DNA from: Clostridiales bacterium
GTDB lineage: Bacteria > Bacillota > Clostridia > Saccharofermentanales > Saccharofermentanaceae
Assembly (NCBI GenBank): GCA_017509245.1
Contig: JAFWQC010000035.1
Coordinates: 19,220 to 83,219 of the forward strand
DNA length: 64,000 nt
Reading direction: 5' to 3'
In this document: in pieces, positions 55,501 through 64,000 of the stretch
Numbering within the stretch: the first letter of the stretch is position 1
Layout: each line of letters starts with the position of its first letter
Program-made: the position numbers and the translations under genes
Notes under the pieces: model-generated
What the model saw: only the letters and a program-made list of their open reading frames with translations
Told to the model about the DNA's origin: nothing
Databases searched by the model: none

Positions 55501-55530
55501 ATTATAATAAAAATCGGATTTTATGTGCAA
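55501..55530 (-). promoter_or_regulatory. promoter of the PH-domain/sirtuin/MutS-like unit
   Basis: On the minus strand TTGCAC (55525-55530) and TATAAT (55501-55506) are 18 nt apart, about 45 nt before the PH-domain gene. Confidence 0.7.
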
Positions 55531-55560
55531 ACAAATCAAAAATGAAACGTAATTATAATA

Positions 55561-57453
55561 TTAAGTTTCTTTTTCCTTTTCCTGTTCTCTTACAGGATCA
55601 ACGACTTTGGTGTAATCGAATAATTCCTCATAGGACTTCCTGTTGAGAGTGTTATAGCTCATCATCGAGCGGTCAAGATAGAGATAGTTATCGCCATAGA
55701 TATGATACGGCTTCGGGGCGCTTCCTATGAAGATCCTGAAGCCCTGGTTCTTGTAATATACCGCCCTGTCATCTGTTCCGAAAATATAATTTCCGTTCGG
55801 ATATACGAGCATATGGACGTCTCCGAAAAGACTTCCTATCTGGTCAAGCCACTTCTCGGTATCCTCTTTGAGAACGGCTTTCTCCGTATTTCTGCAGTCT
55901 TCGATATATGAATATGTGCACGATGCAAACTTCCAGCCGTTATCCGCAAGGACGTTAACTATCTCGGTTACCTTTTCCCTGCTGTAATCGATATCATCGT
56001 TGGTTACGTCTATCTGGGGGAGATTTGCCGCCGACAAAGCCATGTTGCGCGCTTCGATCTCGCCAGCCGCAACTACATATCCGAAGCATGCCTCATATCC
56101 GCTCACGGAAATGACTCCCTTTGCACCGTCGTATGTGAAATCAGGATTCTTCTCAACAAATGCATCAAGGATTCCGATTGCTTCCGCAGTTCTGCTTACG
56201 ACCGTCTCACCGTCAGCATTAACATACTCGCCGCAGACCTGGTTCTCGTCATTTAAAACAAGTCTTCTGCATGTTCCGCAGTTATAAGCTGAAGCACTGT
56301 ACTGAAGATTCTCGATTACAACAACAAGAGGCTTTTTGCCAGTGGGCACTTTAAGATTGCGTTCAAGGATAAATGTCGGATCGCTTCCTTCGATCATATC
56401 TTCCGGATCAACAAGGACATAACCTTTTTCATAGAGGCTCTCAAGGATCTTCTCGAATTCATAAGTGGTCAAATACAGACCGAGATTCGATGAGTGGTAA
56501 CGTCCGGCAAATGCGACATCGGTATCCGCAATAAGAGACCTTACACAGATCATCTCAACGGGTCCCCTGTATTCCTTTACCTCTGTCGTGTGTGATGTAG
56601 CGTTAAGAAGGTTACTCTTGATCATCTCATCTTCAGGGAAGATAACGGCAAGGTCGGAAAAGAGTCTTTCAGCCGAATAGAACTTATATGTCTGAAGCAT
56701 GTGCTCACCTTCAGCCATCATTGGGTCATACATCGTCTCCTTGATGTCCGCTATTCTCTTGTCGCAATAATCACCGACGAATCCGTCATAGCCTTCATCA
56801 ACCACTTTGTATTTTTTGACCGCTGCGACATAGTCGCCTTCATTGAAAGACGCTTCAGCTGTCTGAACATCACCTGTTGCCGTCTCTATGTAATCAAGCT
56901 CACGAAGAAGCGGATTAGCGGTGGCAGCGAAATTTCCTACAGGCTGCAGCTGCTCGAAAAAATACATAACGACAGGCTTCTCGACCTTTCCGAGAAGAAA
57001 CTCCTCGCATATCCCGTAAAGTCTGTCAGATACGACAGAACTCGTAAGTTCTCTCATCGAGTCCAGAAAATTGATATCGCTTGAAGTAAGAACATATCTG
57101 TTGCCGATGATACGGTCGCAAAGCGAGTCAACTCTCAGCTTTACGATATTCTCCATGTCATCTAACATCCTGACTCTGACTTCATTGGATTCCTGGTCAT
57201 TGGGAGATGCTTTAAGCACCTCGTCCTGAATGCCGCGATATATCGAAAGCGCGTCATTATAACGTCCCTCGTCTATTGCCTTCTCAAAATTCGGAACGGT
57301 ATCGATCTCATAAGCATTCTTTCTTCCGATAATAAACGACGTCAAGCCAAGCACGATCAGCGCCACCGCGCAAATAACTGCAGCTAAAGTGTATCCCTTG
57401 CTGTTCTTGCGATCGTCTTCGCCAACGTAATACTCGGAAGAAAATACCGTCAC
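55561..57453 (-). CDS. membrane-anchored polysaccharide-deacetylase-like protein
   Basis: A 630-residue protein with one N-terminal membrane helix (about 21-42), an extracytoplasmic helical region (about 50-290) with TPR-like units (EGRYNDALSIYRGI, EGDYVAAVKKYKVV), and a C-terminal region (about 310-605) resembling divergent polysaccharide deacetylases: YHSSNLGLYLTTYEFEKILESLYEKGYVLVDPEDM is typical of their start. Canonical metal His residues are not obvious, so activity is uncertain. It starts at GTG overlapping the parC stop (GTGA). Confidence 0.7.
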   Translation of the reverse strand: MTVFSSEYYVGEDDRKNSKGYTLAAVICAVALIVLGLTSFIIGRKNAYEIDTVPNFEKAIDEGRYNDALSIYRGIQDEVLKASPNDQESNEVRVRMLDDMENIVKLRVDSLCDRIIGNRYVLTSSDINFLDSMRELTSSVVSDRLYGICEEFLLGKVEKPVVMYFFEQLQPVGNFAATANPLLRELDYIETATGDVQTAEASFNEGDYVAAVKKYKVVDEGYDGFVGDYCDKRIADIKETMYDPMMAEGEHMLQTYKFYSAERLFSDLAVIFPEDEMIKSNLLNATSHTTEVKEYRGPVEMICVRSLIADTDVAFAGRYHSSNLGLYLTTYEFEKILESLYEKGYVLVDPEDMIEGSDPTFILERNLKVPTGKKPLVVVIENLQYSASAYNCGTCRRLVLNDENQVCGEYVNADGETVVSRTAEAIGILDAFVEKNPDFTYDGAKGVISVSGYEACFGYVVAAGEIEARNMALSAANLPQIDVTNDDIDYSREKVTEIVNVLADNGWKFASCTYSYIEDCRNTEKAVLKEDTEKWLDQIGSLFGDVHMLVYPNGNYIFGTDDRAVYYKNQGFRIFIGSAPKPYHIYGDNYLYLDRSMMSYNTLNRKSYEELFDYTKVVDPVREQEKEKET

Positions 57454-59711
57454 TTCAGATCATCAAAGCTAACCTGCTTTGCCTCCAGAGAATTTTCCTT
57501 TATGTAGTAGCCGATGGCCGGCACTTTACGTATCCTGTAGTATTCGGGATCCTGTACTGCAACTTCCGCAAGTCTTGCAAGAGTTTTCAATACAGAGCCC
57601 TTCTTCGATACAAGGAGCTGAACTCCCTGCGTAGTCCTCGTCGTCTTGAGCGGAATGAGCGAAGCCTTAAATACTGCAGCCTTATCAAGACTGTTGGTAA
57701 CGATAAGGTCAGGATCCTCTTCTTCATCAAGAAGGATGAAGCCTATGGCCTTGCTTCCGTCAAAGTAAGCATTGATGAGCTTCTTTCTGTTCTGCTTTGT
57801 CTCATAAGCCGAAATAGGGAATCTTGCCGCCTTACCATTTTCGAAAGCGATAAAGAGAATGCCCTTATAGTCAGTCGTTGAGATCATGAACATCGGTCTC
57901 TCGCCGTCTTCCATCTCCAGTTCACTGTTCAGGAAGTGACCGAGATCACCCGGCTTCGTATCGGAGAAATCATAAACATGAGTCTTATAAAGATTGCACT
58001 TATCGGTGAAGATCAAAAGGTCTGACCTGTTCTCACATTCAAAGCCCATAAAGATCTCGTCATCATCTTTAGTCTTAAGTTCGCCGGCACTCTGAAGTGA
58101 CTTCATGGTGTGTTTCTTGAGATAACCGTGACGAGTAAGCATGAGGTGCAGCCTGTAATCAGGAATGACGGATGCCTCAACAAATGTCTCAGTCTCCTCA
58201 GCGCCTACAAGCTCGGATCTTCTGGGCTGGCCGTACTTCTCCGCAACTTCTTTCAGCGTCTTGGCAATAAGATTATTGATCCTTCTGGGACTGCCGAGGA
58301 GATCTTCGGTATCGGCGATATCAGCCTTGAGCTTATCCCTGTCGGCGATCCTGTTGAGGATGTACTGCTTGTTGATGTTACGGAGCTTGATCTCTGCAAC
58401 ATATTCAGCCTGCTCTTCATCAATGCCGAAGCCCTTCATGAGGTTAGGGATAACGTCAGCTTCAAGTTCTGTCTCCCTGATGATCTTGATAGCCTTGTCG
58501 ATGTCGAGGAGGATAACTGCGAGACCGTCTAACAGATGGAGCTTTTTCTTCATCTTATCAAGGTTGAAAGAAAGCTCACGGCATACACATGTCCTTCTCC
58601 ACTTGAGCCATTCGTCAAGGATCCGGGTAATACCCATTACTCTCGGTGAACCGTCAATAAGGATATTGAAATTGCATGAGAAAGTGTCTTCAAGCTTTGT
58701 AAATCTGAAGAGCTTTGTCATGAGCTGCTCGTGATCGGTACCGCGCTTGCAGTCGATCGTGATCTTAAGACCGTCAAGGTCTGTCTCGTCACGGATGTCG
58801 GCGATCTCTTTTGCCTTACCGCTCTTAACGAGATCAGCAATGTTATCGATGATCGCTTCAACACTTGTGGAATAAGGGATCTCAGTGATCTCGATGAGGT
58901 TCTTTGCCTTATCGACCTGATATTTTGCCCTTACTGAAAAAGTACCCTTACCGGTATCGTAGATGGACTTCATCTGCTCCCTGTTGTAAAGGATCTTTCC
59001 GCCGCCCGAGAAGTCAGGCGCAGGCATGATCTCCAGAAGATCGGTATTGGGATCTCTCATATATGCTTCAGTTGCTGCGCATACTTCAGAAAGGTTGAAT
59101 GAGCAGATATTTGAAGCCATACCAACGGCGATACCCTGGTTGGCATTTACAAGAACTGCCGGGAATGTCGTAGGAAGAAGCGAAGGTTCCTTGAGCGTTC
59201 CGTCGTAGTTATCGATCATGTCGACAGCATCTTTGTCGATACCCTTGAATATCTCTTCGCAGATCTTCTCAAGCCGTACTTCCGTATAACGGGGAGCAGC
59301 GCACTGCATATCCCTGGAATATTGCTTACCGAAGTTACCCTTTGAATCAACGAAAGGATGAAGCAAAGAGCCGTTGCCTCTCGTAAGTCTTACCATCGTA
59401 TCGTAGATGGCCTGGTCACCGTGAGGATTGAGCTTCATGGTCTGACCGACAACATTTGCGGACTTCGTCCTGTTGCCGCCCAAAAGGCCCATCTTATACA
59501 TCGTGTAAAGGAGCTTACGGTGTGAAGGCTTGAAGCCGTCGATCTCAGGAATAGCACGCGATACAATGACGCTCATTGCATACGGCATATAGTTGATCTC
59601 GAGCATCTCGGTTATCGGCTGGTCGATAGCCGGCATGTCCTTCGCATTGCTGTCTGTAAGCTTTGCTTTAAGTGAATCTGAATTGATATCTTCTTTTTTC
59701 TTACGTGCCAT
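57450..59711 (-). CDS. parC: DNA topoisomerase IV-type subunit A
   Basis: DNA-cleaving subunit of a type IIA topoisomerase. The 753-residue protein has SRAIPEIDGFKPSHRKLLYTMYKMG, GDQAIYDTMVRL, catalytic Tyr in CAAPRYTEVRLEKI, and a short C-terminal domain without the gyrase-defining GQRGGKG box, so topoisomerase IV (decatenation) is favoured over gyrase. ATG at 59711 has AGGG 8 nt upstream; the GTG and ATG a few codons earlier overlap the parE stop too closely. Confidence 0.87.
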   Translation of the reverse strand: MARKKKEDINSDSLKAKLTDSNAKDMPAIDQPITEMLEINYMPYAMSVIVSRAIPEIDGFKPSHRKLLYTMYKMGLLGGNRTKSANVVGQTMKLNPHGDQAIYDTMVRLTRGNGSLLHPFVDSKGNFGKQYSRDMQCAAPRYTEVRLEKICEEIFKGIDKDAVDMIDNYDGTLKEPSLLPTTFPAVLVNANQGIAVGMASNICSFNLSEVCAATEAYMRDPNTDLLEIMPAPDFSGGGKILYNREQMKSIYDTGKGTFSVRAKYQVDKAKNLIEITEIPYSTSVEAIIDNIADLVKSGKAKEIADIRDETDLDGLKITIDCKRGTDHEQLMTKLFRFTKLEDTFSCNFNILIDGSPRVMGITRILDEWLKWRRTCVCRELSFNLDKMKKKLHLLDGLAVILLDIDKAIKIIRETELEADVIPNLMKGFGIDEEQAEYVAEIKLRNINKQYILNRIADRDKLKADIADTEDLLGSPRRINNLIAKTLKEVAEKYGQPRRSELVGAEETETFVEASVIPDYRLHLMLTRHGYLKKHTMKSLQSAGELKTKDDDEIFMGFECENRSDLLIFTDKCNLYKTHVYDFSDTKPGDLGHFLNSELEMEDGERPMFMISTTDYKGILFIAFENGKAARFPISAYETKQNRKKLINAYFDGSKAIGFILLDEEEDPDLIVTNSLDKAAVFKASLIPLKTTRTTQGVQLLVSKKGSVLKTLARLAEVAVQDPEYYRIRKVPAIGYYIKENSLEAKQVSFDDLK

Positions 59712-59716
59712 CTGCA

Positions 59717-61711
59717 TCACCCTAAATCAAGCATATCGAGGTACTTCTTACCGTCGTTCTCAATATGGAGTTTTCTTCCAGCGAGGTTATCTCCGAGGAG
59801 AAGATCAAAGATCTCCGCTGTCCTAGCCGCATCTTCGGGACAAGCCTTGATGAGTCTTCTGGACTTCGGATTCATTGTCGTCTTCCACATCATCTCTGGC
59901 TCATTCTCACCAAGACCTTTTGATCTCTGTATCGTGCAGAGCTTTGGATCGACCTTGGCAAGGATCTCTGCTTTTTCCTTCTCGTTAAACGCGAAAAATG
60001 TCTCTTCCTGCGCATTCTTGCCCTTTGGTCTGTATGTGATCTCGAAAAGCGGAGATTCAGCAACGTAGACATAACCCTTCTCGATAAGAGTCGGAGTAAG
60101 TCTGTAGAGCATAGCGAGTATAAGTGTTCTGATCTGGAAGCCGTCGACATCGGCATCGGTGCAGATTATGATCTTGTTCCATCTTAAGTCATCAAGATTG
60201 AAAGCGCTCATATCCTTTGTGTGCTTATTCTTGATCTCGACGCCGCAGCCTAAGACCTTAAGAAGATCCGTAATGATCTCGCTCTTAAAGATGGTCGCGT
60301 AATCAGCCTTAAGGCAGTTTAAGATCTTACCTCTTACAGGCATAACGGCCTGGAATTCGGCGTCACGGCCAAGCTTGACGGAACCCAAAGCGGAATCACC
60401 CTCTACGATATAGAGCTCACGCTTATCAACGTCTTTTGTTCTGCAGTCAACAAACTTCTTGATCCTGTTGTTGATATCAACCTTACCCATAAGGGTCTTC
60501 TTGATGTTGACCTTAGTCTTCTCAGCATTCTCTCTCGCACGCTTGTTGATAAGGATCTGCTCGATAGTCTTTGCCGCAAAATCCTTATTCTCGATGAACC
60601 ATATCTCGAGATTGTCCCTGATAAGCTGGGTCATGAAGTCCTGAATGAACTTGTTGTTGATAGCCTTCTTGGTCTGGTTCTCGTAAGAAGTCTGTGTCGA
60701 GAATGTATTGGTAACAAGAATCAATGAATCCGCCACATCCTGGAAGATGATCCTGGATTCGTTGGCCTTATATTTGTCACGCTGCTTGATCTGCTTGTCG
60801 ATCTCGGCAACAAAGGCATTCCTGACTGCCTTATCGGGTGAACCGCCGTGCTCAAGGAAACTGGAGTTATGGAAGTACTCAAGTGCATTCACTTCGTTGT
60901 TAAAGCAGAATGCGACCTCGGCTCTTACCTTATATTCGTCACGGTCTTCCTTATCCCTGCCCTTGCCTTCACCTGAGAATGTGTATACATCAGTAAAGCC
61001 TCTCATATCGGAAAGCTCTTCAACATATCCCTTGATTCCCTCGGGATAGATGAATGAGAATTCCTCACCTGATTCAGCATCCTTAAGAACGAATTCAATG
61101 CCGCTGTTGATTACAGACTGGCGCTTGATTATCTCCTTGAATGTTGCAAGAGGGATTATTATCTCAGTAAAGACTTCGGTATCAGGCTTCCAGCGCTGAA
61201 TAGTACCGGTCCTCTTGAATCTGTAGGGCTCCTGCATAAGCTCAGTTACCGGAACACCCTTCTTAAAAGACATGTCGTACTTAGTATGATCTCTGAATAC
61301 AGTTACGTTAAAGAACTCGGATGCATACTGCGTAGCGCATGCACCGAGACCGTTAAGGCCAAGCGAAAACTCGTAATCGCCTGATGAATTATTATTATAT
61401 TTACCGCCTGCATAAAGCTCACAGTAAACGAGTTCCCAGTTGAAACGCCCCTCTTTTGCGTTGTAGTCCATGGGGATACCGCGGCCGAAGTCCTCGACTT
61501 CGATTGTACCGTCGGCAAATCTTGTGATGATGATCTTATCGCCGTGGCCCTCCCTGGCCTCGTCGATAGAATTTGAAAGGATCTCAAAGAAGGAATGAAT
61601 GCATCCTTCAAGGTTGTCAGATCCGAAAATAACAGCAGGACGTAGTCTTACTCTGTCTTCGCCCTTGAGCATCTGAATGCTCTCGTTGCCGTAATCTTTC
61701 TTACCCGGCAT
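59717..61711 (-). CDS. parE: DNA topoisomerase IV-type subunit B
   Basis: ATPase subunit partner of the adjacent ParC. The 664-residue protein has the GHKL motif NSIDEAREGHGD, EDFGRGIP, GLNGLGACATQYAS, then the TOPRIM domain EGDSALGSVKLGRD and DADVDGFQIRTL, and the C-terminal GLGENEPEMMWKTTMNP. Sequence is unlike standard GyrB, and both subunits form a pair common in Clostridia beside the housekeeping gyrase. ATG at 61711 with GGAG 12 nt upstream. Confidence 0.87.
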   Translation of the reverse strand: MPGKKDYGNESIQMLKGEDRVRLRPAVIFGSDNLEGCIHSFFEILSNSIDEAREGHGDKIIITRFADGTIEVEDFGRGIPMDYNAKEGRFNWELVYCELYAGGKYNNNSSGDYEFSLGLNGLGACATQYASEFFNVTVFRDHTKYDMSFKKGVPVTELMQEPYRFKRTGTIQRWKPDTEVFTEIIIPLATFKEIIKRQSVINSGIEFVLKDAESGEEFSFIYPEGIKGYVEELSDMRGFTDVYTFSGEGKGRDKEDRDEYKVRAEVAFCFNNEVNALEYFHNSSFLEHGGSPDKAVRNAFVAEIDKQIKQRDKYKANESRIIFQDVADSLILVTNTFSTQTSYENQTKKAINNKFIQDFMTQLIRDNLEIWFIENKDFAAKTIEQILINKRARENAEKTKVNIKKTLMGKVDINNRIKKFVDCRTKDVDKRELYIVEGDSALGSVKLGRDAEFQAVMPVRGKILNCLKADYATIFKSEIITDLLKVLGCGVEIKNKHTKDMSAFNLDDLRWNKIIICTDADVDGFQIRTLILAMLYRLTPTLIEKGYVYVAESPLFEITYRPKGKNAQEETFFAFNEKEKAEILAKVDPKLCTIQRSKGLGENEPEMMWKTTMNPKSRRLIKACPEDAARTAEIFDLLLGDNLAGRKLHIENDGKKYLDMLDLG

Positions 61712-61764
61712 AACTATACCCAACTCCTTAAAATAAATAATATATATAAGCTTTTGACTTTTCG

Positions 61765-61770
61765 ATTATA
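61765..61770 (-). promoter_or_regulatory. -10 box for parE-parC
   Basis: TATAAT on the minus strand, about 54 nt before parE, with only a weak -35 candidate (TTGAAG, 19 nt away). Confidence 0.4.
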
Positions 61771-61817
61771 ACACAAAGATTTCGATATCCTTCAAGCGTG
61801 AAACTGCATAAAAAGAT

Positions 61818-61840
61818 GGTTGTCCCAAAAACGGACAACC
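61818..61840 (-). terminator. terminator of the acyltransferase gene
   Basis: GGTTGTCC and GGACAACC form an 8-bp stem with a 7-nt loop; the minus strand continues ATCTTTTTATG. It lies 34 nt after the acyltransferase stop. Confidence 0.75.
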
Positions 61841-61873
61841 TTGTCCCCAAAAGTGAACTAAATGCGCTTGACA

Positions 61874-63040
61874 TCAAGCTTTTTTGACGGTTTTCGAGCC
61901 AGCCTTGGAAGCCATGACCGAAGATTTTATCTTATCGTAGAGAAGCTTGAGTCCCAAAGGACCTGCAAGGCCGATGAGAAGGTATAAGATCCTGAACTGC
62001 ATTATGGGTTCCCACCTGTACCACTCGGTCTCGCACATAAAAGGCTTGTCGAACTCCTTGAGAGGAATGATATGGGAATCGATGAACATCAGTATGCAGT
62101 TTAAGAAATTAAAGAAGAAGAAATGGAGCGCCATTATCCAGAATGTGTTCTCGGATATGTAGTTAATGACCTTATTCTCATATAAAACGCTTCCGAAGAG
62201 ATCGGCTATGGTAACCCAGAAAAGGATACCTATGACCGATGATATGACAGGTGTGATGATGAACGGACTGTCAAATCCTGACAGAGTATCGATACTGCCT
62301 ATCTCGACGTTTAACGGTTCAGGAAGGTACATCATCCTTATCATGTTGATCAGGAGCAAAACGCCCAGAAGTAAAATATTTCCGCCGGGCTTAAGTTTGC
62401 TTAGCCTATCCTCAAGCTTATCTCTGTAAATGATTCCGAGTTCAAGATACGGCATGAGGAATATGGTCTTCAGCGGCAGGAGCACCAGCTGAGGCACATC
62501 AAAAGTCTTGACGCACCATACGACAGCCGTGCTGAACACCATGAATATTATGAATGCTGCAATACTGTTCCATCTTTTGCCGAACAGTTTCCTGAGCGAG
62601 GCATAGACCACGAGCATTACGAACAATACGATGACAAACCAGATCGAGAATACGATCGTAACAGGCGCTCCGAGCGTGAACGCGTCCATGAAATAGCGCA
62701 GGAAAGTCTCATAATTTACCTGCTGGAACGTTCCGTTCTTGATACGGTACAGGATCAGCGACAGAATTACGCCAACAACGGAAAAGCCGAAATACGGCAC
62801 GAGCAGGCTCTGTTCCTTTTTCCTTATGTAGCCCAGGAGGTCCGTCTTGCCGTCGACCTTGTTGAAATAACCTGAGATAAAGACAAACAAGGGAATAAAG
62901 AACGAATTAAACGGTATAACCGAATTGAACAGACCGACACCATACTGGGCATGCGCATCAACGATCATTATGATCGCAAATGCCGACAGGACCATAAATT
63001 TCTTATTGCTCTTTCTGCTGGCGACCGTTATGCTGCTCAT
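61874..63040 (-). CDS. membrane acyltransferase (acyltransferase_3 family)
   Basis: A 388-residue protein with about ten hydrophobic segments, of the family that O-acylates sugars, peptidoglycan or other surface glycans. Landmarks are the N-terminal FMVLSAFAIIMIVDAHAQYG with the usual catalytic His (DAH), FNSFFIPLFVFISGYF, and KKEQSLLVPYFGFSV. The substrate is not predictable. It is followed by a terminator, and 52 nt separate it from the upstream zinc-ribbon gene. Confidence 0.85.
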   Translation of the reverse strand: MSSITVASRKSNKKFMVLSAFAIIMIVDAHAQYGVGLFNSVIPFNSFFIPLFVFISGYFNKVDGKTDLLGYIRKKEQSLLVPYFGFSVVGVILSLILYRIKNGTFQQVNYETFLRYFMDAFTLGAPVTIVFSIWFVIVLFVMLVVYASLRKLFGKRWNSIAAFIIFMVFSTAVVWCVKTFDVPQLVLLPLKTIFLMPYLELGIIYRDKLEDRLSKLKPGGNILLLGVLLLINMIRMMYLPEPLNVEIGSIDTLSGFDSPFIITPVISSVIGILFWVTIADLFGSVLYENKVINYISENTFWIMALHFFFFNFLNCILMFIDSHIIPLKEFDKPFMCETEWYRWEPIMQFRILYLLIGLAGPLGLKLLYDKIKSSVMASKAGSKTVKKA

Positions 63041-63092
63041 CCTAAATCGCGAAAACCCTTCTTGTTACATAAATGCACCGGCCCAAAAGATC

Positions 63093-63785
63093 TCAGATCA
63101 CGGAAAATGCGCAAAGCCTCACTGCATCTTCAAAAGTAGCTGCCCTTCCCGCCTCGATCAATTGCTTTACCAGTTTCATCTTATCGCTGGATCTCAAGTA
63201 TTCAGGAACGATTGCATCGTAAGGTGCAAGCTCATCCAGGATCCTCTTCCTTTTGCGCTGAAGTTCGGCAATACGTCCTTCGAGTTCCTTATGCCTTTTT
63301 CTCAAGGCATCCTCTTTCTCGGATATTCTCCAGTTGTATTGATCTCTTTGTCTCCTTGCAGAACTTCCTCCAAATAAAAGGACAGCACCGCCAATGGCCA
63401 GACCGATAAAATTAAACACGTAGATCACATCACTGTCCAAGGCGCTGACAGCGACAAAAAATCCTATGATAAGAGCAAGAGTATAAATACCACCCGCAAT
63501 TACGAGAAACTTCCAGAAAAATCTGAAAGCGGAATATCTTCCGTATGATCCGCCTGCTCTTTCCCTCGCGATCGTCTCTTCACCGGTTGCGATCTCCTTG
63601 GCTATCCTTTCCAGTTCAACGTATCTGGAAATGAGCCTGTCCGCAACATCAGACGGCTGTAAAGACTCTTCGGCAGCCTTGGCAATACTTAAAGTCTTGG
63701 CATCCTCAGCAAGCGAATGACCACACTGGTTGCAAAAAGCCGCGTCATCCTTCAATTTCTTTCCACAATTACTGCAAAATGGCAT
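63093..63785 (-). CDS. zinc-ribbon membrane protein with coiled coil
   Basis: A 230-residue protein. The N-terminus MPFCSNCGKKL...FCNQCGHSL is a four-Cys zinc ribbon (CxxC-x12-CxxC), then two hydrophobic helices (about 90-112 and 120-140), a charged coiled coil (about 145-185) and a C-terminal helical segment. Function unknown. ATG at 63785 has GGAGG 7 nt upstream. It is the first gene of the minus-strand run in this part of the window. Confidence 0.72.
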   Translation of the reverse strand: MPFCSNCGKKLKDDAAFCNQCGHSLAEDAKTLSIAKAAEESLQPSDVADRLISRYVELERIAKEIATGEETIARERAGGSYGRYSAFRFFWKFLVIAGGIYTLALIIGFFVAVSALDSDVIYVFNFIGLAIGGAVLLFGGSSARRQRDQYNWRISEKEDALRKRHKELEGRIAELQRKRKRILDELAPYDAIVPEYLRSSDKMKLVKQLIEAGRAATFEDAVRLCAFSVI

Positions 63786-63815
63786 ATACACCCCTCCCTT
63801 CGTTCCAATAATGAG

Positions 63816-63821
63816 ATTATA
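63816..63821 (-). promoter_or_regulatory. extended -10 promoter of the zinc-ribbon gene
   Basis: TGGTATAAT on the minus strand is an extended -10 element, 30 nt before the start; no good -35 box is seen. Confidence 0.5.
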
Positions 63822-63833
63822 CCATTAAAAACC

Positions 63834-63864
63834 AAAAGCGCTCCGTATTACACGAAGCGCTTTT
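63834..63864 (-). terminator. terminator of the tRNA-Gly/tRNA-Arg transcript
   Basis: On the minus strand AAAAGCGCT and AGCGCTTTT form a 9-bp stem with a 13-nt loop, followed by GGTTTTT. Confidence 0.85.
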
Positions 63865-63870
63865 TGATGG

Positions 63871-63944
63871 TGAGCCATGGGGGACTCGAACCTCCGGCCC
63901 ACAGCTTAGAAGGCTGTTGCTCTATCCAGCTGAGCTAATGACCC
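63871..63944 (-). tRNA. tRNA-Arg (anticodon TCT)
   Basis: Minus strand: acceptor GGGTCAT/ATGGCTC with GU pairs, D arm AGCTCAGCTGGATAGAGC, anticodon stem ACAGC/GCTGT with loop CTTCTAA, and T arm GGTTCGAGTCC. CCA is encoded at 63868-63870. It reads AGA codons and directly follows the CCA end of tRNA-Gly. Confidence 0.95.
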
Positions 63945-64000
63945 TGGAGCGAGTGATGGGAATCGAACCCACGTGGTCAGCTTGGAAGGCTGAAGTTCTA
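63945..64000 (-). tRNA. tRNA-Gly (anticodon TCC), partial
   Basis: Minus strand: anticodon stem CAGC/GCTG with loop CTTCCAA, T arm GGGTTCGATTCCC, acceptor strand CACTCGC, discriminator T and encoded CCA (63945-63947). The acceptor 5' strand and D arm lie beyond the window. No spacer separates it from tRNA-Arg, so both come from one precursor. Confidence 0.93.

Noticed and set aside
57450..61711. Calling the topoisomerase pair GyrA/GyrB
   Set aside because: The A subunit lacks a gyrase GQRGGKG-type box and the pair is unlike standard clostridial gyrase; topoisomerase IV fits better.

Overview
The window reads as a piece of chromosome from a low- to mid-GC Gram-positive anaerobe of class Clostridia, probably a gut or rumen relative of Lachnospiraceae/Oscillospiraceae. 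The grounds are the Bacillus/Clostridium-type gene orders (def-fmt-rsmB-rlmN-stp-prkC-rsgA-rpe-thiN, mreC-mreD-PBP2, pdp-ruvC-ruvA-ruvB-queH), a tRNA-Phe type T-box before pheS-pheT, free-standing RqcH, a DUF5688 protein, and GGAGG ribosome sites. The species cannot be fixed from the sequence. Nearly everything is on the minus strand; the plus strand holds only engB to rqcH (35.8-41.3 kb), a Gfo/Idh/MocA oxidoreductase and tRNA-Lys.

Layout. 0-1.6 kb: truncated secreted NlpC/P60 protein and a DUF5688 protein. 1.8-10.8 kb: translation and cell-wall-sensing operon (deformylase, formyltransferase, two rRNA methyltransferases, PP2C phosphatase, PASTA kinase, RsgA, Rpe, thiamine pyrophosphokinase). 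10.9-16.5 kb: SAH hydrolase, purine nucleoside phosphorylase, SecA, and a YerC/TrpR-like regulator. 16.5-19.5 kb: small membrane protein and three TadE/DUF5702-like pseudopilin-type proteins. 19.7-23.6 kb: pheT, pheS and T-box. 23.6-29.2 kb: metallo-hydrolase, a methylglyoxal-synthase-like protein without its catalytic residues, PBP2, MreD, MreC and a SEC-C protein. 29.2-35.7 kb: isocitrate dehydrogenase, HolA, GH25 lysozyme lipoprotein, a structured intergenic region, ComEC. 35.8-41.3 kb: EngB, two tandem PRPP-synthetase-like proteins, a small membrane protein, RqcH. 41.3-45.6 kb: QueH, RuvB, RuvA, RuvC, nucleoside phosphorylase. 45.7-47.6 kb: oxidoreductase, tRNA-Lys, a repeat-rich non-coding stretch. 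47.6-52 kb: kinase, vWA, PP2C and coiled-coil operon. 52-64 kb: membrane MutS-like ATPase, sirtuin with a histone-H1-like tail, PH-domain protein, deacetylase-like membrane protein, topoisomerase IV-type pair, acyltransferase, zinc-ribbon membrane protein, tRNA-Arg and partial tRNA-Gly.

The most interesting candidate system is the four-gene operon at 47565-51970. A degenerate kinase with a novel N-terminal domain, a vWA protein and a tail-anchored PP2C form a TerY-type phosphorylation triad (compare E. coli YegI/YegL/YegK), joined by an Ala/Glu-rich coiled-coil protein. Other notable items are the sirtuin fused to a Lys/Ala/Ser tail, a family of CGACAA/TTGTCGG intergenic repeats at four loci, a 132-nt inverted repeat after comEC, and a 0.4-kb repeat and inverted-repeat element after tRNA-Lys. 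No phage, insertion sequence or CRISPR array was seen.
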